Made by a program: the position numbers and the translations under genes. Source: Rhodospirillaceae bacterium (GTDB lineage: Bacteria > Pseudomonadota > Alphaproteobacteria > MPNO01 > UBA2964). Taken from it: a stretch of 64,000 nucleotides of DNA. The stretch is taken from contig PBIN01000015.1 in assembly GCA_002720855.1 (NCBI GenBank), positions 496,001 through 560,000 of the forward strand, given 5' to 3'. Positions 33,416 to 43,714 of this stretch are shown piece after piece. Every line of letters starts with the position of its first letter. The first letter of the stretch is position 1. A model generated the notes under the pieces. That model was not told the DNA's origin. It saw only the letters and a program-made list of their open reading frames with translations, and searched no databases.

Positions 33416-34878
33416 GCGCCGCCCCTTGTCAGTCGAATGCGTTCGGAGAACAGTTTCGTGATCTCCGCCCAGGTAACAATACGGCAGAGCAGCGCCAATG
33501 CAATATAGATAGCGCTGCCAACAGCCAGCGAAACGAAAAGCACGAGGATTTCGGGCCACGCCGATATGAACGCCGCAAATTCTCTTGCCAGCCAGAATGC
33601 CAATGCCGCGCAGGGAATCAGGATCGCCAGCGACCGCCATGCGCCAATCGTAAAATTCACCTGCAACCGAGCGGCAAAACAAGTGAGCAGGACAAGTTGT
33701 GCCAGCAAAGTCGCCCACGCGGCACCTTCGATCCCATATCGGGGAATCAGATAGATATTGAGCGCGATATTGACCGCCGCCGCTATCGCATGAAACCACA
33801 TCTGCGCGATTTGATCGTGCCAGGCGACGAGCGCCGCTGTCGCAGCGATTCCCGCATAACCGAACAAAGCAGCGGCCTGCAAGATCACCAGCGCTTCGGC
33901 CCCGCCAGTGAACCGCGCACCAAACACCAGCGTGATGATCTCGGTCGGGAATGCAATGACGGCGGCAATAATGGGAAAGCCGCAAAGCGCAATCATCGTC
34001 ACGTTAGCAGCATATTGTTTGGCCATTGAAGCCGGTTCGGGGAACGCCGCAGCGAGTGCCGGACGGAACGCTGTCATCACCAGATTACCGAGTGCGAAGG
34101 TCAGCATGTAGAGGCGGACCATTCCGGTATAGAGCCCGGTTTCCGCTTCGCTTCGCATAAAGCCAAGCATCACGATATCGATATTGAGGAATAGCGCAAT
34201 CATCATGCCGCTCACCGCTATCGGCAGACAATCGCGGAACAGCGTTGTCAGGATTTTTGGTTTAAAAGTAAGCCGGATCGGCACGATTTGGCGATGGGCG
34301 AGACCTGCAAGCCAGAGCGTGCCCAGTGCCGTGGCCAGAACGGGAATAGCAGCGGCCACAAACAGATCGTCAGGATCGTGGACCAGGGCCAGAAGACAAA
34401 CCATCGACAGCAATGAAGACCCGGCGACACGAAGTGCAACCGCCCGCATGCGCTGGCGACCTTCGAATATGAAATCGATGGCGATGACAGTGAATACCGG
34501 CCCGATAGCCTGGATCGCCATGACAATCTTTACGGACTGCGAGCGGTCGATCAGATATATCAACAGAAAATAGGCGCTGAGTGAAACGACCCCCAGGACA
34601 AAGCGCAATCCGATAATCCTGGAAGCGAGTTCTCCGGCGCGATCGGGGTTCTGGGCGATCTCCCGATTGCCGTAATAATCCGTTCCCAGAACAATGAAGA
34701 GTGCGAAGTATGAAACAAATGCCGTGCCGAAGCCGATAATGCCGTATCCTTCAGGCCCCAGTGAGCGTGCAACCCAAGCAGTCGAAACAAAACCGGCAAC
34801 GGCTGTAACGATCTGAGCGACCGCAAGAGCGCTGATGTTATCAAAGATACGTGCGCTGAGATTTTCACTGGAAGTCAT
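33412..34878 (-). CDS. Oligosaccharide flippase (Wzx-like, MATE/MOP superfamily)
   Basis: The 488-residue protein has about 14 hydrophobic helices and the polysaccharide-transporter N-terminus (DNISALAVAQIVTAVAGFVSTAWVARSLGPEGYGIIGFG split over residues 12-50). Wzx proteins flip undecaprenyl-linked oligosaccharides to the periplasmic side of the inner membrane. It diverges from htpX over 134 bases and is the first gene of a minus-strand run with DUF1674 and the TPR genes. The polymer it serves may be built by the glycan genes further right, but no polymerase is seen in the window. Confidence 0.9.
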   Translation of the reverse strand: MTSSENLSARIFDNISALAVAQIVTAVAGFVSTAWVARSLGPEGYGIIGFGTAFVSYFALFIVLGTDYYGNREIAQNPDRAGELASRIIGLRFVLGVVSLSAYFLLIYLIDRSQSVKIVMAIQAIGPVFTVIAIDFIFEGRQRMRAVALRVAGSSLLSMVCLLALVHDPDDLFVAAAIPVLATALGTLWLAGLAHRQIVPIRLTFKPKILTTLFRDCLPIAVSGMMIALFLNIDIVMLGFMRSEAETGLYTGMVRLYMLTFALGNLVMTAFRPALAAAFPEPASMAKQYAANVTMIALCGFPIIAAVIAFPTEIITLVFGARFTGGAEALVILQAAALFGYAGIAATAALVAWHDQIAQMWFHAIAAAVNIALNIYLIPRYGIEGAAWATLLAQLVLLTCFAARLQVNFTIGAWRSLAILIPCAALAFWLAREFAAFISAWPEILVLFVSLAVGSAIYIALALLCRIVTWAEITKLFSERIRLTRGGA

Positions 34879-35012
34879 GAATTTAGGCTATCACGAATCA
34901 AGAGGACAAATCGCAGGTGAATGATCGCACTGATCAATTCAGACCTTGCTGGGACGGCGATCAAATCCCACATATATAGCGTTATGACAACGATCTGTTT
35001 TAACCTGAACTG

Positions 35013-35864
35013 ATGAATTATTTGCGAACATCGATCCTGTTGGCTGCAATGACAGGGCTGTTTTTGGCCATCGGGTATATGCTCGGTGGCGAAGGCGGCA
35101 TGATTCTGGCCTTGTTATTTGCGCTCGGTATGAACGCATTTGCGTACTGGAACGCTGACAAGATGGTGCTCCGTATGTACGGCGCGCATGAGGTCGATGA
35201 CAGCTCGGCTGCCAGCTATTACCGCATCGTCAGACAATTGGCTGATCGCGCCAATATGCCGATGCCTAAGGTCTATATTATTGAAAATGACCAACCCAAT
35301 GCGTTTGCAACGGGCCGAAATCCGGAAAATGCCGCAGTCGCCGCTACGACCGGCCTGCTGCGAATTTTGAGCCACGAAGAAATTGCCGGCGTCATGGCCC
35401 ATGAACTCGCCCACGTGCGAAATCGAGATACGCTGATCATGACAATCACCGCAACCATCGCCGGTGCGATCTCGATGTTGGCCAATTTCGCGCTATTTTT
35501 TGGTGGTAGTCGGAATAACCCGCTCGGTATCGTAGGGGCGATTCTCATTATGATTCTTGCTCCAATCGCAGCAGCACTGGTTCAGATGGCGATTTCGCGG
35601 ACCCGCGAATATGCGGCCGATGCTGCTGGTGCTGAAATTTGTGGGCATCCACTATGGCTCGCCTCGGCGCTTGAAAAGCTCGAGCGCGGAGCCCAAACGA
35701 TCGACAATGAAGAGGCCGAGTCAAACCCAGCAACAGCGCACCTTTTCATCATAAATCCTCTGCGCGGTCGCTCGATGGATAATTTATTTTCGACCCATCC
35801 GAATACAGCTAACCGGGTGCAGCGGCTTCGCGAACTGGCGGGTGCGACGGGACCCTGGGGATAG
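35013..35864 (+). CDS. htpX: Membrane zinc protease HtpX
   Basis: The 283-residue M48 protease has an N-terminal pair of membrane helices, the zinc site [10 protein letters not shown] (His130, Glu131, His134), further helices, and the conserved [17 protein letters not shown] with the third-ligand Glu. HtpX removes damaged or misassembled membrane proteins. The ATG at 35013 is the only sensible start. It precedes rsmB by 59 bases, a common alphaproteobacterial order. Confidence 0.96.
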   Translation: MNYLRTSILLAAMTGLFLAIGYMLGGEGGMILALLFALGMNAFAYWNADKMVLRMYGAHEVDDSSAASYYRIVRQLADRANMPMPKVYIIENDQPNAFATGRNPENAAVAATTGLLRILSHEEIAGVMAHELAHVRNRDTLIMTITATIAGAISMLANFALFFGGSRNNPLGIVGAILIMILAPIAAALVQMAISRTREYAADAAGAEICGHPLWLASALEKLERGAQTIDNEEAESNPATAHLFIINPLRGRSMDNLFSTHPNTANRVQRLRELAGATGPWG

Positions 35865-35923
35865 GGTCATTAATTTTCACTGTGTGGATTCCACGCCACG
35901 GCCGATTGCTTTAGGGTACGGCT

Positions 35924-37243
35924 ATGGTTGACACCCGAAACGCGAGCGGGCTTATCGCACGCACAAACGCAATCAACATTTTGAATCAGGTGCTAAGCGC
36001 CCGACAGGGGCTGGAGGAGGTTATCGCTGCGAGCAAAGCATATAACCTGCTCGAGCAGCGCGACCGCGCATTTGTCAGATTGCTTGTTGCCTCGACACTG
36101 CGAAGACTAGGGCAAATCGATGCACTTCTCCGAGAGTATTTAAAAAGGCCACTGCCCAAAAAAGCCCAGACCGTTCGTCACATATTACGACTTGGGGTAA
36201 CGCAGATCATCATACTCAAAACTCCTGCCCACGCCGTGGTAGACACCTCCGTTAGGCTTTGCGAACAGACTCGCAATCCGGGTCAAAAGGGACTGGTAAA
36301 TGCAATCCTGCGAAAGATATCGAAAGAAGGTGCCACCAAGTTTAACGAGCTCGATTCCGCACGACTCAACACCCCGAAATGGTTGTGGGAAAGCTGGTTA
36401 AATGCATATGGCGAAGACACTTGCCGTGCAATCGCAGATGCGCATCTCGAAGAACCACCGCTGGTTGTCAGCGTTAAAGCAGCATCTGAAGACTGGGCCA
36501 AAAAACTGGATGCGGAGGTTCTCCCAACCGGGTCTTTGAAACTAACCAGTGGTGGAATGATAGATACTTTGCCGGGCTACGATGAGGGAACATGGTGGGT
36601 CCAGGATACGGCAGCAGCCTTGCCAGCAAGAATTTTATTGGAGTCCCTCCCCTCGGAAAGTAAAAGCCGACTTCTCGACCTATGCGCCGCGCCCGGTGGA
36701 AAGACGGCACAGCTGGCGGCAAGCGGCGCCACCGTTACTGCCGTCGATAGATCCAAGAAGCGGCTTTCGGTGCTCCGTGAGAATCTTGAACGACTAAAGC
36801 TGTCCGCTACAGTCGTCAACGCAGATGCCACTACCTACAAACCGGCTAATATGATCGATGGGGTCTTGCTGGATGCCCCCTGTACAGCGACAGGCACAAT
36901 GCGACGCCATCCGGATATCGGACGCACCAAACGGCCGGGGGATGTGGAGCGCCTCTCCAACCTTCAGAAAACTATGCTGGAAAATTCGATTGAAAATTTA
37001 GTCCCCGGCGGCGTTCTGGTATACAGCGTGTGCTCTCTGCAACTTGAAGAAGGACCAGACGTCGTAAATTTGGCGCTCAGTAAACGCGGAGACATCAAGC
37101 GCCTGCCAATTGATCCGAGCGCATTTGGATTGCCGGACCCGACCAAAACGGACAAGGGCGATCTGCGTACCCTACCTTGTCACTTTCGCGAACATGGCGG
37201 GCTAGACGGATTTTATATTGCGCGATTACAGCGTGCCGGATAG
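35924..37243 (+). CDS. rsmB: RsmB-type 16S rRNA (cytosine-C5) methyltransferase
   Basis: The 439-residue protein has an N-terminal NusB-like helical domain (about 1-140) and a C-terminal Rossmann methyltransferase with LLDLCAAPGGKTAQLAA, LLDAPCTATGTMRRHPDI and the nucleophile Cys in VYSVCSLQLEEG. RsmB makes m5C967 in 16S rRNA (E. coli numbering). Length is typical. It is followed by the SxtJ cluster rather than directly by the heparinase gene, so that cluster looks inserted into a conserved rsmB-rpe/heparinase order. Confidence 0.94.
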   Translation: MVDTRNASGLIARTNAINILNQVLSARQGLEEVIAASKAYNLLEQRDRAFVRLLVASTLRRLGQIDALLREYLKRPLPKKAQTVRHILRLGVTQIIILKTPAHAVVDTSVRLCEQTRNPGQKGLVNAILRKISKEGATKFNELDSARLNTPKWLWESWLNAYGEDTCRAIADAHLEEPPLVVSVKAASEDWAKKLDAEVLPTGSLKLTSGGMIDTLPGYDEGTWWVQDTAAALPARILLESLPSESKSRLLDLCAAPGGKTAQLAASGATVTAVDRSKKRLSVLRENLERLKLSATVVNADATTYKPANMIDGVLLDAPCTATGTMRRHPDIGRTKRPGDVERLSNLQKTMLENSIENLVPGGVLVYSVCSLQLEEGPDVVNLALSKRGDIKRLPIDPSAFGLPDPTKTDKGDLRTLPCHFREHGGLDGFYIARLQRAG

Positions 37244-37350
37244 CACTGCATTGAATCTTTTGGCGCTGATGTAAGTTCATTGAATTAAAGGGACATTTGG
37301 CTTACAAACACCCGCAGAGTAATAGCGGGCGAGTACAGTAGGCTCGATAC

Positions 37351-37803
37351 ATGGCCGATAGCGGTAAAACACACGAATCCTTCAGTCGCGACCAGACAGT
37401 CAAAGCGCCTTCTGAGCGGTCTTTTGGCATCGTCTTCACTGTCGTTTTTTCAATTGTTGGACTAATTGGATTGTGGCCGCTCTTTTCCGATAAACCTGTC
37501 CGATTGTGGGCCTGGTGTGCTGTTGCAATTGCTGCAGCCTTTCTGATTTCTGCATTCCTGTTTCCAAAGATACTTGCGCCGTTAAACCGGGCATGGATGC
37601 GGTTTGGGCTGCTGCTCCACAAGATTATCAATCCTTTGATAATGGGATTAATATTCTTTGTTGCCGTTACACCCACCGCATTAATAATGCGTGCGTTGGG
37701 CAACGATCCCTTACAACGGAAAATGGATGAAGACACGGATAGCTATTGGATAGACAGAGATCCACCGGGTCCAGACCCAGATACCATGCCTCACCAATTT
37801 TAA
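37351..37803 (+). CDS. SxtJ-family membrane protein
   Basis: The 150-residue protein has four hydrophobic segments, with the family core LAPLNRAWMRFGLLLHKIINPLIMGLIFF split over residues 70-100 and VTPTALIMRALGNDPL after it. The acidic C-terminus has YWIDRD. SxtJ proteins were named from saxitoxin clusters but are widespread beside carbamoyltransferases and surface-glycan genes. It is 8 bases ahead of the DUF5989/SxtK-like gene. Molecular role is unknown. Confidence 0.88.
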   Translation: MADSGKTHESFSRDQTVKAPSERSFGIVFTVVFSIVGLIGLWPLFSDKPVRLWAWCAVAIAAAFLISAFLFPKILAPLNRAWMRFGLLLHKIINPLIMGLIFFVAVTPTALIMRALGNDPLQRKMDEDTDSYWIDRDPPGPDPDTMPHQF

Positions 37804-37811
37804 AGGTCGTT

Positions 37812-37961
37812 ATGTCGTTTCTTAAAGAATTCTGGATGTTCATGCGGGTCCGCAAAAAATTTTGGCTCCTACCAATCATGATAATGATGCTGGCCTTTGG
37901 CGGCCTCCTTATTCTTGCAGAGGGCTCTGCGGTCGCGCCGTTCATCTACACGATTTTCTAA
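37812..37961 (+). CDS. DUF5989/SxtK-like small membrane protein
   Basis: This 49-residue protein starts with a basic segment (FLKEFWMFMRVRKKFWLLP) and has one hydrophobic helix (IMIMMLAFGGLLILAEGSAVAPFIYTIF across residues 22-49). It is the usual short partner between SxtJ and the carbamoyltransferase. The ATG at 37812 is chosen because the conserved FWMFMRVRKKFWL start follows directly; a start 22 codons earlier overlaps sxtJ. Function unknown. Confidence 0.85.
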   Translation: MSFLKEFWMFMRVRKKFWLLPIMIMMLAFGGLLILAEGSAVAPFIYTIF

Positions 37962-37973
37962 GTTGGTTAAGCT

Positions 37974-39809
37974 ATGCGTATTGTCGGAATTTCAGCTTAT
38001 TATCACGACAGCGCCGCGGCGCTGATCGAAGACGGTGAGATAATTGCGGCGGTACAGGAAGAACGATTCTCCCGCAAAAAACAGGATTCAGGCTTTCCTC
38101 AGCTCGCGATGGAATACTGCCTGGAAGAGGCGGGGGTTACGCTTTCCGACGTCGACTATATTGCGTTTTACGATAAGCCATTCCTGAAATTTGAACGGTT
38201 GATTGAAACCTATGTCGCCTATGCACCGCGCGGTTTCGAATCTTTTCGCAAGGCCATGCCAATTTGGCTGAAGGAAAAACTGTTTCAGAAAAATTTGTTG
38301 CAGGAAAAGCTGCGCGAAAGCGCACCCGATTATAATTGGGATAACCGTCTTCTTTTTGCGGAACATCACCAGAGCCACGCTGCTAGCGCGTTTTACCCTT
38401 CTCCATTTGAGAGCGCGGCAATCCTGACCATGGATGGGGTTGGCGAATGGGCAACAACTTCCTTGGGATTGGGAAGCGACAATAAAGTAGAAATGACTCG
38501 GGAGATTCATTTTCCCCATTCGCTGGGATTACTTTATTCGGCCTTCACCTATTACACGGGCTTTCGGGTCAATTCCGGCGAGTACAAGGTTATGGGTCTG
38601 GCTCCATATGGCGAACCGAAATACACCAAAACGATATTGGATAATGTAATCGACCTCAAAGAAGACGGAACATTTCGGCTCGATCTGAGCTATTTCGATT
38701 ACTGCACGGGATTGCGGATGACGAATGAAAAATTCGATGCACTATTCGACGCTCCACCACGAGACCCCGAAACATTGCTTACCCAACGCGAAATGGATCT
38801 TGCCGCTTCCATTCAAGCCGTCACCGAAGAAGTGGTACTGCGTCTTGGGCGATCGGTTGCCAAAGAAACCGGGGAGAAAAATCTCTGTCTTGCAGGTGGC
38901 GTCGCGCTGAACTGCGTCGCCAATGGAAAGCTGCTGCGCGACAAATCATTCGACAATATCTGGATTCAACCGGCCGCTGGTGACGCTGGGGGAGCGCTGG
39001 GCGCCGCCCAGATTGCCTACCACCATTTTCAGGGGCAGCCCCGCAAACTCAATGGCGTTATGGATGGAATGAAAGGTTCGTATCTGGGTCCTGAATACTC
39101 GCAGGAGGAAATAGAGACCAGGCTAACGGCAAGCGGCGCAAAGTATTCGGTGCTTTCCGAGAACGAGATGATCGAAAACACCGCAGATGCACTTTCGAAT
39201 GGTAGAGCGATCGGCTGGTTCCAGGGCCGTATGGAATTTGGCCCGCGCTCATTGGGTGGACGGTCGATACTCGGCGATCCGCGCGATCCGGCGATGCAAA
39301 AGACACTGAACCTTAGGGTGAAATATCGTGAGTCTTTCCGACCGTTTGCGCCTTCGATATTGCGTGAAGATGTAGCCGATTGGTTCGACCTCGATAGTGA
39401 CAGCCCTTACATGCTGCTCGTTGCCGATGTATCCGAAGAACACCGCCGAGAAATGACCGAAGAGGAACAAGCCTTATTTGGCATTGATAAACTCAATGTT
39501 CCAAGATCCTCCATACCGGCGATTACCCACGTCGACTATTCGGCACGGGTACAAACCGTTCATGAAGAAACCAATCCGCGCTACTACACCTTGCTCAAAA
39601 CTTTTAAGAAAAAAACCGGCTGCCCGATTTTGGTGAATACGAGTTTTAACGTTCGCGGTGAACCAATTGTTTGCACACCAGAAGATGCGTTTCGCTGTTT
39701 CATGGGAACCGGAATAGAGGTGCTGGTATGCGGAAATTGCTTCCTGGTAAAAGAAGAACAAGACCCAGAGCTGGCGGAAGACTATAAGGATAAATTCGAG
39801 CTAGACTAA
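37974..39809 (+). CDS. O-carbamoyltransferase (NodU/CmcH/SxtI family)
   Basis: The 611-residue enzyme moves the carbamoyl group of carbamoyl phosphate through carbamoyl-AMP to a hydroxyl. The N-terminal TsaD-like half starts [17 protein letters not shown] and has the metal site [16 protein letters not shown]; the C-terminal half has [13 protein letters not shown] and [17 protein letters not shown]. It closes the SxtJ-SxtK-SxtI-like trio with 12 bases spacing. Its target is probably a cell-surface sugar or lipid-linked glycan, by analogy with NodU; the acceptor is not identifiable. Confidence 0.95.
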   Translation: MRIVGISAYYHDSAAALIEDGEIIAAVQEERFSRKKQDSGFPQLAMEYCLEEAGVTLSDVDYIAFYDKPFLKFERLIETYVAYAPRGFESFRKAMPIWLKEKLFQKNLLQEKLRESAPDYNWDNRLLFAEHHQSHAASAFYPSPFESAAILTMDGVGEWATTSLGLGSDNKVEMTREIHFPHSLGLLYSAFTYYTGFRVNSGEYKVMGLAPYGEPKYTKTILDNVIDLKEDGTFRLDLSYFDYCTGLRMTNEKFDALFDAPPRDPETLLTQREMDLAASIQAVTEEVVLRLGRSVAKETGEKNLCLAGGVALNCVANGKLLRDKSFDNIWIQPAAGDAGGALGAAQIAYHHFQGQPRKLNGVMDGMKGSYLGPEYSQEEIETRLTASGAKYSVLSENEMIENTADALSNGRAIGWFQGRMEFGPRSLGGRSILGDPRDPAMQKTLNLRVKYRESFRPFAPSILREDVADWFDLDSDSPYMLLVADVSEEHRREMTEEEQALFGIDKLNVPRSSIPAITHVDYSARVQTVHEETNPRYYTLLKTFKKKTGCPILVNTSFNVRGEPIVCTPEDAFRCFMGTGIEVLVCGNCFLVKEEQDPELAEDYKDKFELD

Positions 39810-39853
39810 CCCGCCAATATTGGCGTCACGTTAATTCCGAGAAGTGTGCTGAA

Positions 39854-40525
39854 GTGCAAAAGCCTGTCAGAATCGCCCCATCAATCCTTTCCGCTGATTT
39901 CGCGACGTTGGGCGCAGAAGTCGAAGCGATTGCAACATCTGGCGCCGATTGGATTCACATCGACGTCATGGACGGCCATTTTGTCCCGAACATAACGATC
40001 GGACCTGCCGTCGTAAAAGCTATCCGGAAAGTAACGGAAAAACCTTTCGACGTGCATTTGATGATATCGCCGGTGGACCCCTATATAGAGGATTTTGCTG
40101 AATCCGGCGCTGACATTATTACTGTCCATAGAGAAGCTGGACCCCATATCCACCGCACATTGCAGTTTATCAAAAGCCTTGGAAAAAAAGCGGGCGTATC
40201 GCTCAATCCTTCTACGCCGGCATCTTCGATTTCACATATTCTTGATATTGTCGATCTGGTGCTGGTGATGACTGTAAATCCTGGCTTCGGTGGCCAGAGT
40301 TTTATTGAAGGTCAGATTTCGAAAATCGCCGAGATAAGACAGATGATTGATGAAACCGGTCGCGATATCGATTTGGAGGTGGATGGCGGCATAAATTCGG
40401 AAACCGCGAAGCAGGTGATCTTGGCCGGCGCAGACGCCCTCGTCGCCGGCACCGCTGTTTTCGGCGGCGGTCCCGAGAAATCCGGCGGATACGCAGGAAG
40501 AATCCAACAACTGCGTGGTGAATGA
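39854..40525 (+). CDS. rpe: Ribulose-phosphate 3-epimerase
   Basis: The 223-residue TIM-barrel enzyme interconverts ribulose 5-phosphate and xylulose 5-phosphate. Conserved segments: [55 protein letters not shown] and [12 protein letters not shown]. The start is a GTG at 39854, giving the normal N-terminus. A 14-base perfect palindrome (39812-39825) lies in the 44-base gap after the carbamoyltransferase. It precedes the heparinase-like gene by 69 bases. Confidence 0.97.
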   Translation: MQKPVRIAPSILSADFATLGAEVEAIATSGADWIHIDVMDGHFVPNITIGPAVVKAIRKVTEKPFDVHLMISPVDPYIEDFAESGADIITVHREAGPHIHRTLQFIKSLGKKAGVSLNPSTPASSISHILDIVDLVLVMTVNPGFGGQSFIEGQISKIAEIRQMIDETGRDIDLEVDGGINSETAKQVILAGADALVAGTAVFGGGPEKSGGYAGRIQQLRGE

Positions 40526-40594
40526 ACAATAGGGTATAGCATCGGCGCAGACGCTCCGCTATTTTCACCGGTGAAACCCTAACTTTCAAATTTT

Positions 40595-42265
40595 ATGATA
40601 GCCAGCCGCGCCCTCACATTGCTTGGACATAAGATTCGCCGGGCGAACGCCCGCAAGATTCTATTGGCGATTTGCTCTCTTATATTCAAAACAAAAATAT
40701 ATAAAAGGTTTCTTGAGAGATCGGGAAAAGAACCACCGGTCTTCCAACCCACAGACCTATGGCCAGGCAACGCCAACCAGGGAACCGTCGCGGTTGATGG
40801 CGATTTTGAGTTCATGGGAACAATTATCCGGGATGCGGAAATGCCCTGGATGGCAACAAGTGTAAGTGACATTTGGTTGACGGGCGTAGCTGAATTCGAC
40901 TGGTTCCGGGATTTACGGGCTGTAGGGACGGACGCTGCCAGAGCACAAACCCGGAATTTAATTTCACGTTGGATAGATTCACATGGTAGCCGCTGGCAAC
41001 GATTTGCCTGGAGCCCATCAAGAACCGGCAATCGCGTTGCAAATTGGTTAGGTCAACGCGAATTCATTGTCGCCGGTGCAGATGCTGAATTTCTGCATCA
41101 GATGGATGGCAGCACCCATGAACAAGCTCGATATCTGCAGCAGATCGCCGCATTGTTGCCGAAGGGTTTTGATCGATTTCTTGTATACAAGGCATTGATC
41201 CTCTACGCACTTTCTACAAAAAACCAGCGCCAGCAAGTTCGCTGGTGCAAAATGTTGGACCGCGAAATCTCTTCACAGATCCTCGGCGATGGTGGCCATG
41301 TATCACGAAATCCAACGGCAGAATTAGCATTATTGCGACACCTGATCGACATCAAATCCGCGCTTAAGGATGCCAAGGAAGAAATTTCGCCAAACCTACA
41401 AAATGCAATCGATAAAATTGCGCCGATGGTCCGATTTTTTCGTCACGGGGACGGCGGACTGGCTCTTTTTAATGGCAGTGATGAGAATGAAGGGTGGCTT
41501 ATTGATGTCGTATTGACGAGATCGGAAGCGCCGGGCAAGCCATTGGATTCTGCGCCGCATTGCGGTTTCGAGCGGATGGCAGCCAATCGCACTCTCCTAA
41601 TTATGGATGTTGGCACCCCACCTCCGATCGATTTTGATGACCAAGCGCATGCGGGTGCCCTCAGCTTTGAAATGAGTGTGGGCAAAGACCGTATTATCTC
41701 AAACTGCGGTGCACACTGGGGAGCATCGGATTCATGGATAGATGTCCAAAGGACAACAGCAGCGCATTCCACCGTAACCGTTGAAGACGTCAATTCGGCA
41801 GTGGTCATAGGCGGAAACGGCATTGGCTCCCGTCCTAAAGCCGTTTCTTCCGAACGAAAAGATGCTGACGGAAATATTTGGATCGATGCCTCTATAGCCG
41901 GTTATCGCGGCCAGACAGCCACAAACCATAACCGACGAATTTATCTTTCAGCTAATGGCGGCGATATCCGAGGCGAAGACACAGTAACAGGAGGCGATAG
42001 CAAAAAGTTTGTTGCCAGATTCCATTTGCATCCGACAATTCAGGCGTCATTAGTCCGACAGGCAAACTCCGTCCTCATGAGAACACCGAGCGGATCTGGA
42101 TGGCGCTTCAGAGCCTCGGGCGGTGTAATTTCTTTACAGGAAAGCGTTTATCTCGGCGTACCAGGCCAGGTCAAACGGACTGAGCAAGTAGTCATTTCGG
42201 CGGCGACCCAGAATGGAACCGGGCAAATTAAATGGGCGGTTTCACGCCTTGCGGGTGAAAATTAA
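40595..42265 (+). CDS. Heparinase II/III family protein
   Basis: The 556-residue protein has an N-terminal alpha/alpha toroid (IDSHGSRWQRFAWSPSRTGNRVANW, residues split near 131-155) and a C-terminal beta-sandwich with the heparinase II/III signature around ELSFEMSVGKDRIISNCGAHWG-like residues. Family members cleave acidic polysaccharides by elimination. In alphaproteobacteria this gene sits between rsmB/rpe and purH without a known substrate. It has no signal peptide that I can see at the current start (ATG 40595). It converges on the nucleotide-sugar dehydrogenase with a 13-base gap. Confidence 0.88.
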   Translation: MIASRALTLLGHKIRRANARKILLAICSLIFKTKIYKRFLERSGKEPPVFQPTDLWPGNANQGTVAVDGDFEFMGTIIRDAEMPWMATSVSDIWLTGVAEFDWFRDLRAVGTDAARAQTRNLISRWIDSHGSRWQRFAWSPSRTGNRVANWLGQREFIVAGADAEFLHQMDGSTHEQARYLQQIAALLPKGFDRFLVYKALILYALSTKNQRQQVRWCKMLDREISSQILGDGGHVSRNPTAELALLRHLIDIKSALKDAKEEISPNLQNAIDKIAPMVRFFRHGDGGLALFNGSDENEGWLIDVVLTRSEAPGKPLDSAPHCGFERMAANRTLLIMDVGTPPPIDFDDQAHAGALSFEMSVGKDRIISNCGAHWGASDSWIDVQRTTAAHSTVTVEDVNSAVVIGGNGIGSRPKAVSSERKDADGNIWIDASIAGYRGQTATNHNRRIYLSANGGDIRGEDTVTGGDSKKFVARFHLHPTIQASLVRQANSVLMRTPSGSGWRFRASGGVISLQESVYLGVPGQVKRTEQVVISAATQNGTGQIKWAVSRLAGEN

Positions 42266-42278
42266 CTCGTCGCATATT

Positions 42279-43562
42279 TTAAAGTTGCCACCTGGCAAAA
42301 TTTTCAGGGAGCTTTAACGAGCGCCACATGCCCTTCACATCTGCAACCAGCCCATCTGCAGTTAAGAGTGTGGCAAAACTCTCGGGATCGAATTCGGCAT
42401 AAGCCTGGTGTGGAACCGCGCCCACCAGACAGTCATAACCTGACGCATCCTCTAGAGATGGTCTCAACGAAATACCAAACAAAGTTTCAGCTTCGTCTCG
42501 ATCAGCGTAGGCATCGTGTACCTTAACCGAGAACCCTCTGCCTTGAAGCGCCTGGATGATATCAATCACTCGTGAATTTCGCAGGTCGGGAACATTCTCT
42601 TTAAATGTTAGACCAAGAACGAGTATCTTCGCGCCGGCACCTTTTCCGAGCTGTGTTAATTCTCTGGCAATGCATTCGGCAACATAGCCACCCATACCAT
42701 CGTTGATCCGCCGTCCCGCCAAAATGATTTCTGGGTGGTGTCCATTCGCCGTCGCCGAATGTGCGAGATAGAACGGATCGACTCCAATACAGTGTCCGCC
42801 GACGAGGCCTGGCGAGAAATTAAGAAAATTCCATTTCGTTCCCGCGGCTTCAAGCACGTCATAAACGGAAAGCCCCATTTTCTGGAATATGGTTGCGACC
42901 TCGTTTATGAAGGCAATGTTGATATCGCGCTGTGCGTTTTCGATCACTTTCGCTGCTTCAGCTGTCCGGATATCGCGCGCTACAAATATCCCGCCGCTCG
43001 TCAGTCGCCCATAGACCTCAGATAAAACCGCCGTTACCTGGTCGTTTTGACCAGCGACGACTTTGGTGATCTTGTCGACAGTGTGCTGTTTGTCACCGGG
43101 GTTTATTCGTTCCGGCGAATAGCCGAGAAAAAAGTCGGCGCCGCAAATTAGCCCCGAAGCCGCTTCTAACTCTGGTCCGGCGACATCTTCGGTAACCCCG
43201 GGATATACCGTAGACTCATAGACAACGATCGCTCCTTTTTTAAGAACGCCGCCAACCAGCCTGCTCGCGCCACGAACTGCCGTCAAATCGGGCTGTTTGT
43301 TTACATCTACCGGGGTAGGAACGGTAACAATATAAATGTCCGAATTTTCTATTGCGGTAACTTGATCAGTGATTTCAAGCGATGAGGACTTCAAAACACT
43401 GTCGTCAATCTCATTTGTTCGATCCTGGCCACTGAGAAGCTCCGATACACGATTGGTATCGATATCTAGTCCGGTTACCGGGTAGTGCCGCGCCAAATGA
43501 ATAGCGAGAGGTAATCCGACATACCCGAGACCTATTACAGCGATTTTTTTCAATTCTGACAT
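42279..43562 (-). CDS. UDP-sugar 6-dehydrogenase (WbpO/TviB/WecC-type)
   Basis: The 427-residue enzyme has the Rossmann start IAVIGLGYVGLPLAIHLARHY, the catalytic Cys in VGGHCIGVDPFYLAHS (around residue 260) and GLTFKENVPDLRNSRV. These NAD enzymes oxidise C6 of UDP-HexNAc or UDP-hexose to the uronic acid. Sequence layout is closer to the UDP-N-acetylhexosamine group (TviB/WbpO) than to plain UDP-glucose dehydrogenases. It diverges from the PEP mutase gene over 152 bases. It would supply an acidic sugar to the glycan region. Confidence 0.92.
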   Translation of the reverse strand: MSELKKIAVIGLGYVGLPLAIHLARHYPVTGLDIDTNRVSELLSGQDRTNEIDDSVLKSSSLEITDQVTAIENSDIYIVTVPTPVDVNKQPDLTAVRGASRLVGGVLKKGAIVVYESTVYPGVTEDVAGPELEAASGLICGADFFLGYSPERINPGDKQHTVDKITKVVAGQNDQVTAVLSEVYGRLTSGGIFVARDIRTAEAAKVIENAQRDINIAFINEVATIFQKMGLSVYDVLEAAGTKWNFLNFSPGLVGGHCIGVDPFYLAHSATANGHHPEIILAGRRINDGMGGYVAECIARELTQLGKGAGAKILVLGLTFKENVPDLRNSRVIDIIQALQGRGFSVKVHDAYADRDEAETLFGISLRPSLEDASGYDCLVGAVPHQAYAEFDPESFATLLTADGLVADVKGMWRSLKLPENFARWQL

Positions 43563-43701
43563 TTACTGCTCCGCTATCGGCGAACTCGTCTACTCCGCAA
43601 CCTTATCCCGTGTCAATCTGTGGGGCGTTCGTTCATGAAGAACAATTTTATTGTTATTGAATTTTGACGCTCAGCTCCCTAGTTTTCGCGGTTAGGCAGA
43701 C

Positions 43702-43710
43702 AAGGAGGAG
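43702..43710 (+). promoter_or_regulatory. Strong Shine-Dalgarno deciding a TTG start
   Basis: AAGGAGGAG ends four bases before the TTG at 43715. It is the reason to accept this TTG as the start of the PEP mutase fusion; the next in-frame ATG (residue 39) would remove part of the first strand of the barrel. Confidence 0.8.
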
Positions 43711-43714
43711 TTAG

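Noticed and set aside
33416-33985. Long open frame on the minus strand continuing upstream of the DUF1674 gene
   Set aside because: It lies wholly inside the flippase gene in another phase and its translation is Arg/Cys-rich without any family feature. Only the last 63 codons (33224-33415) match a family.
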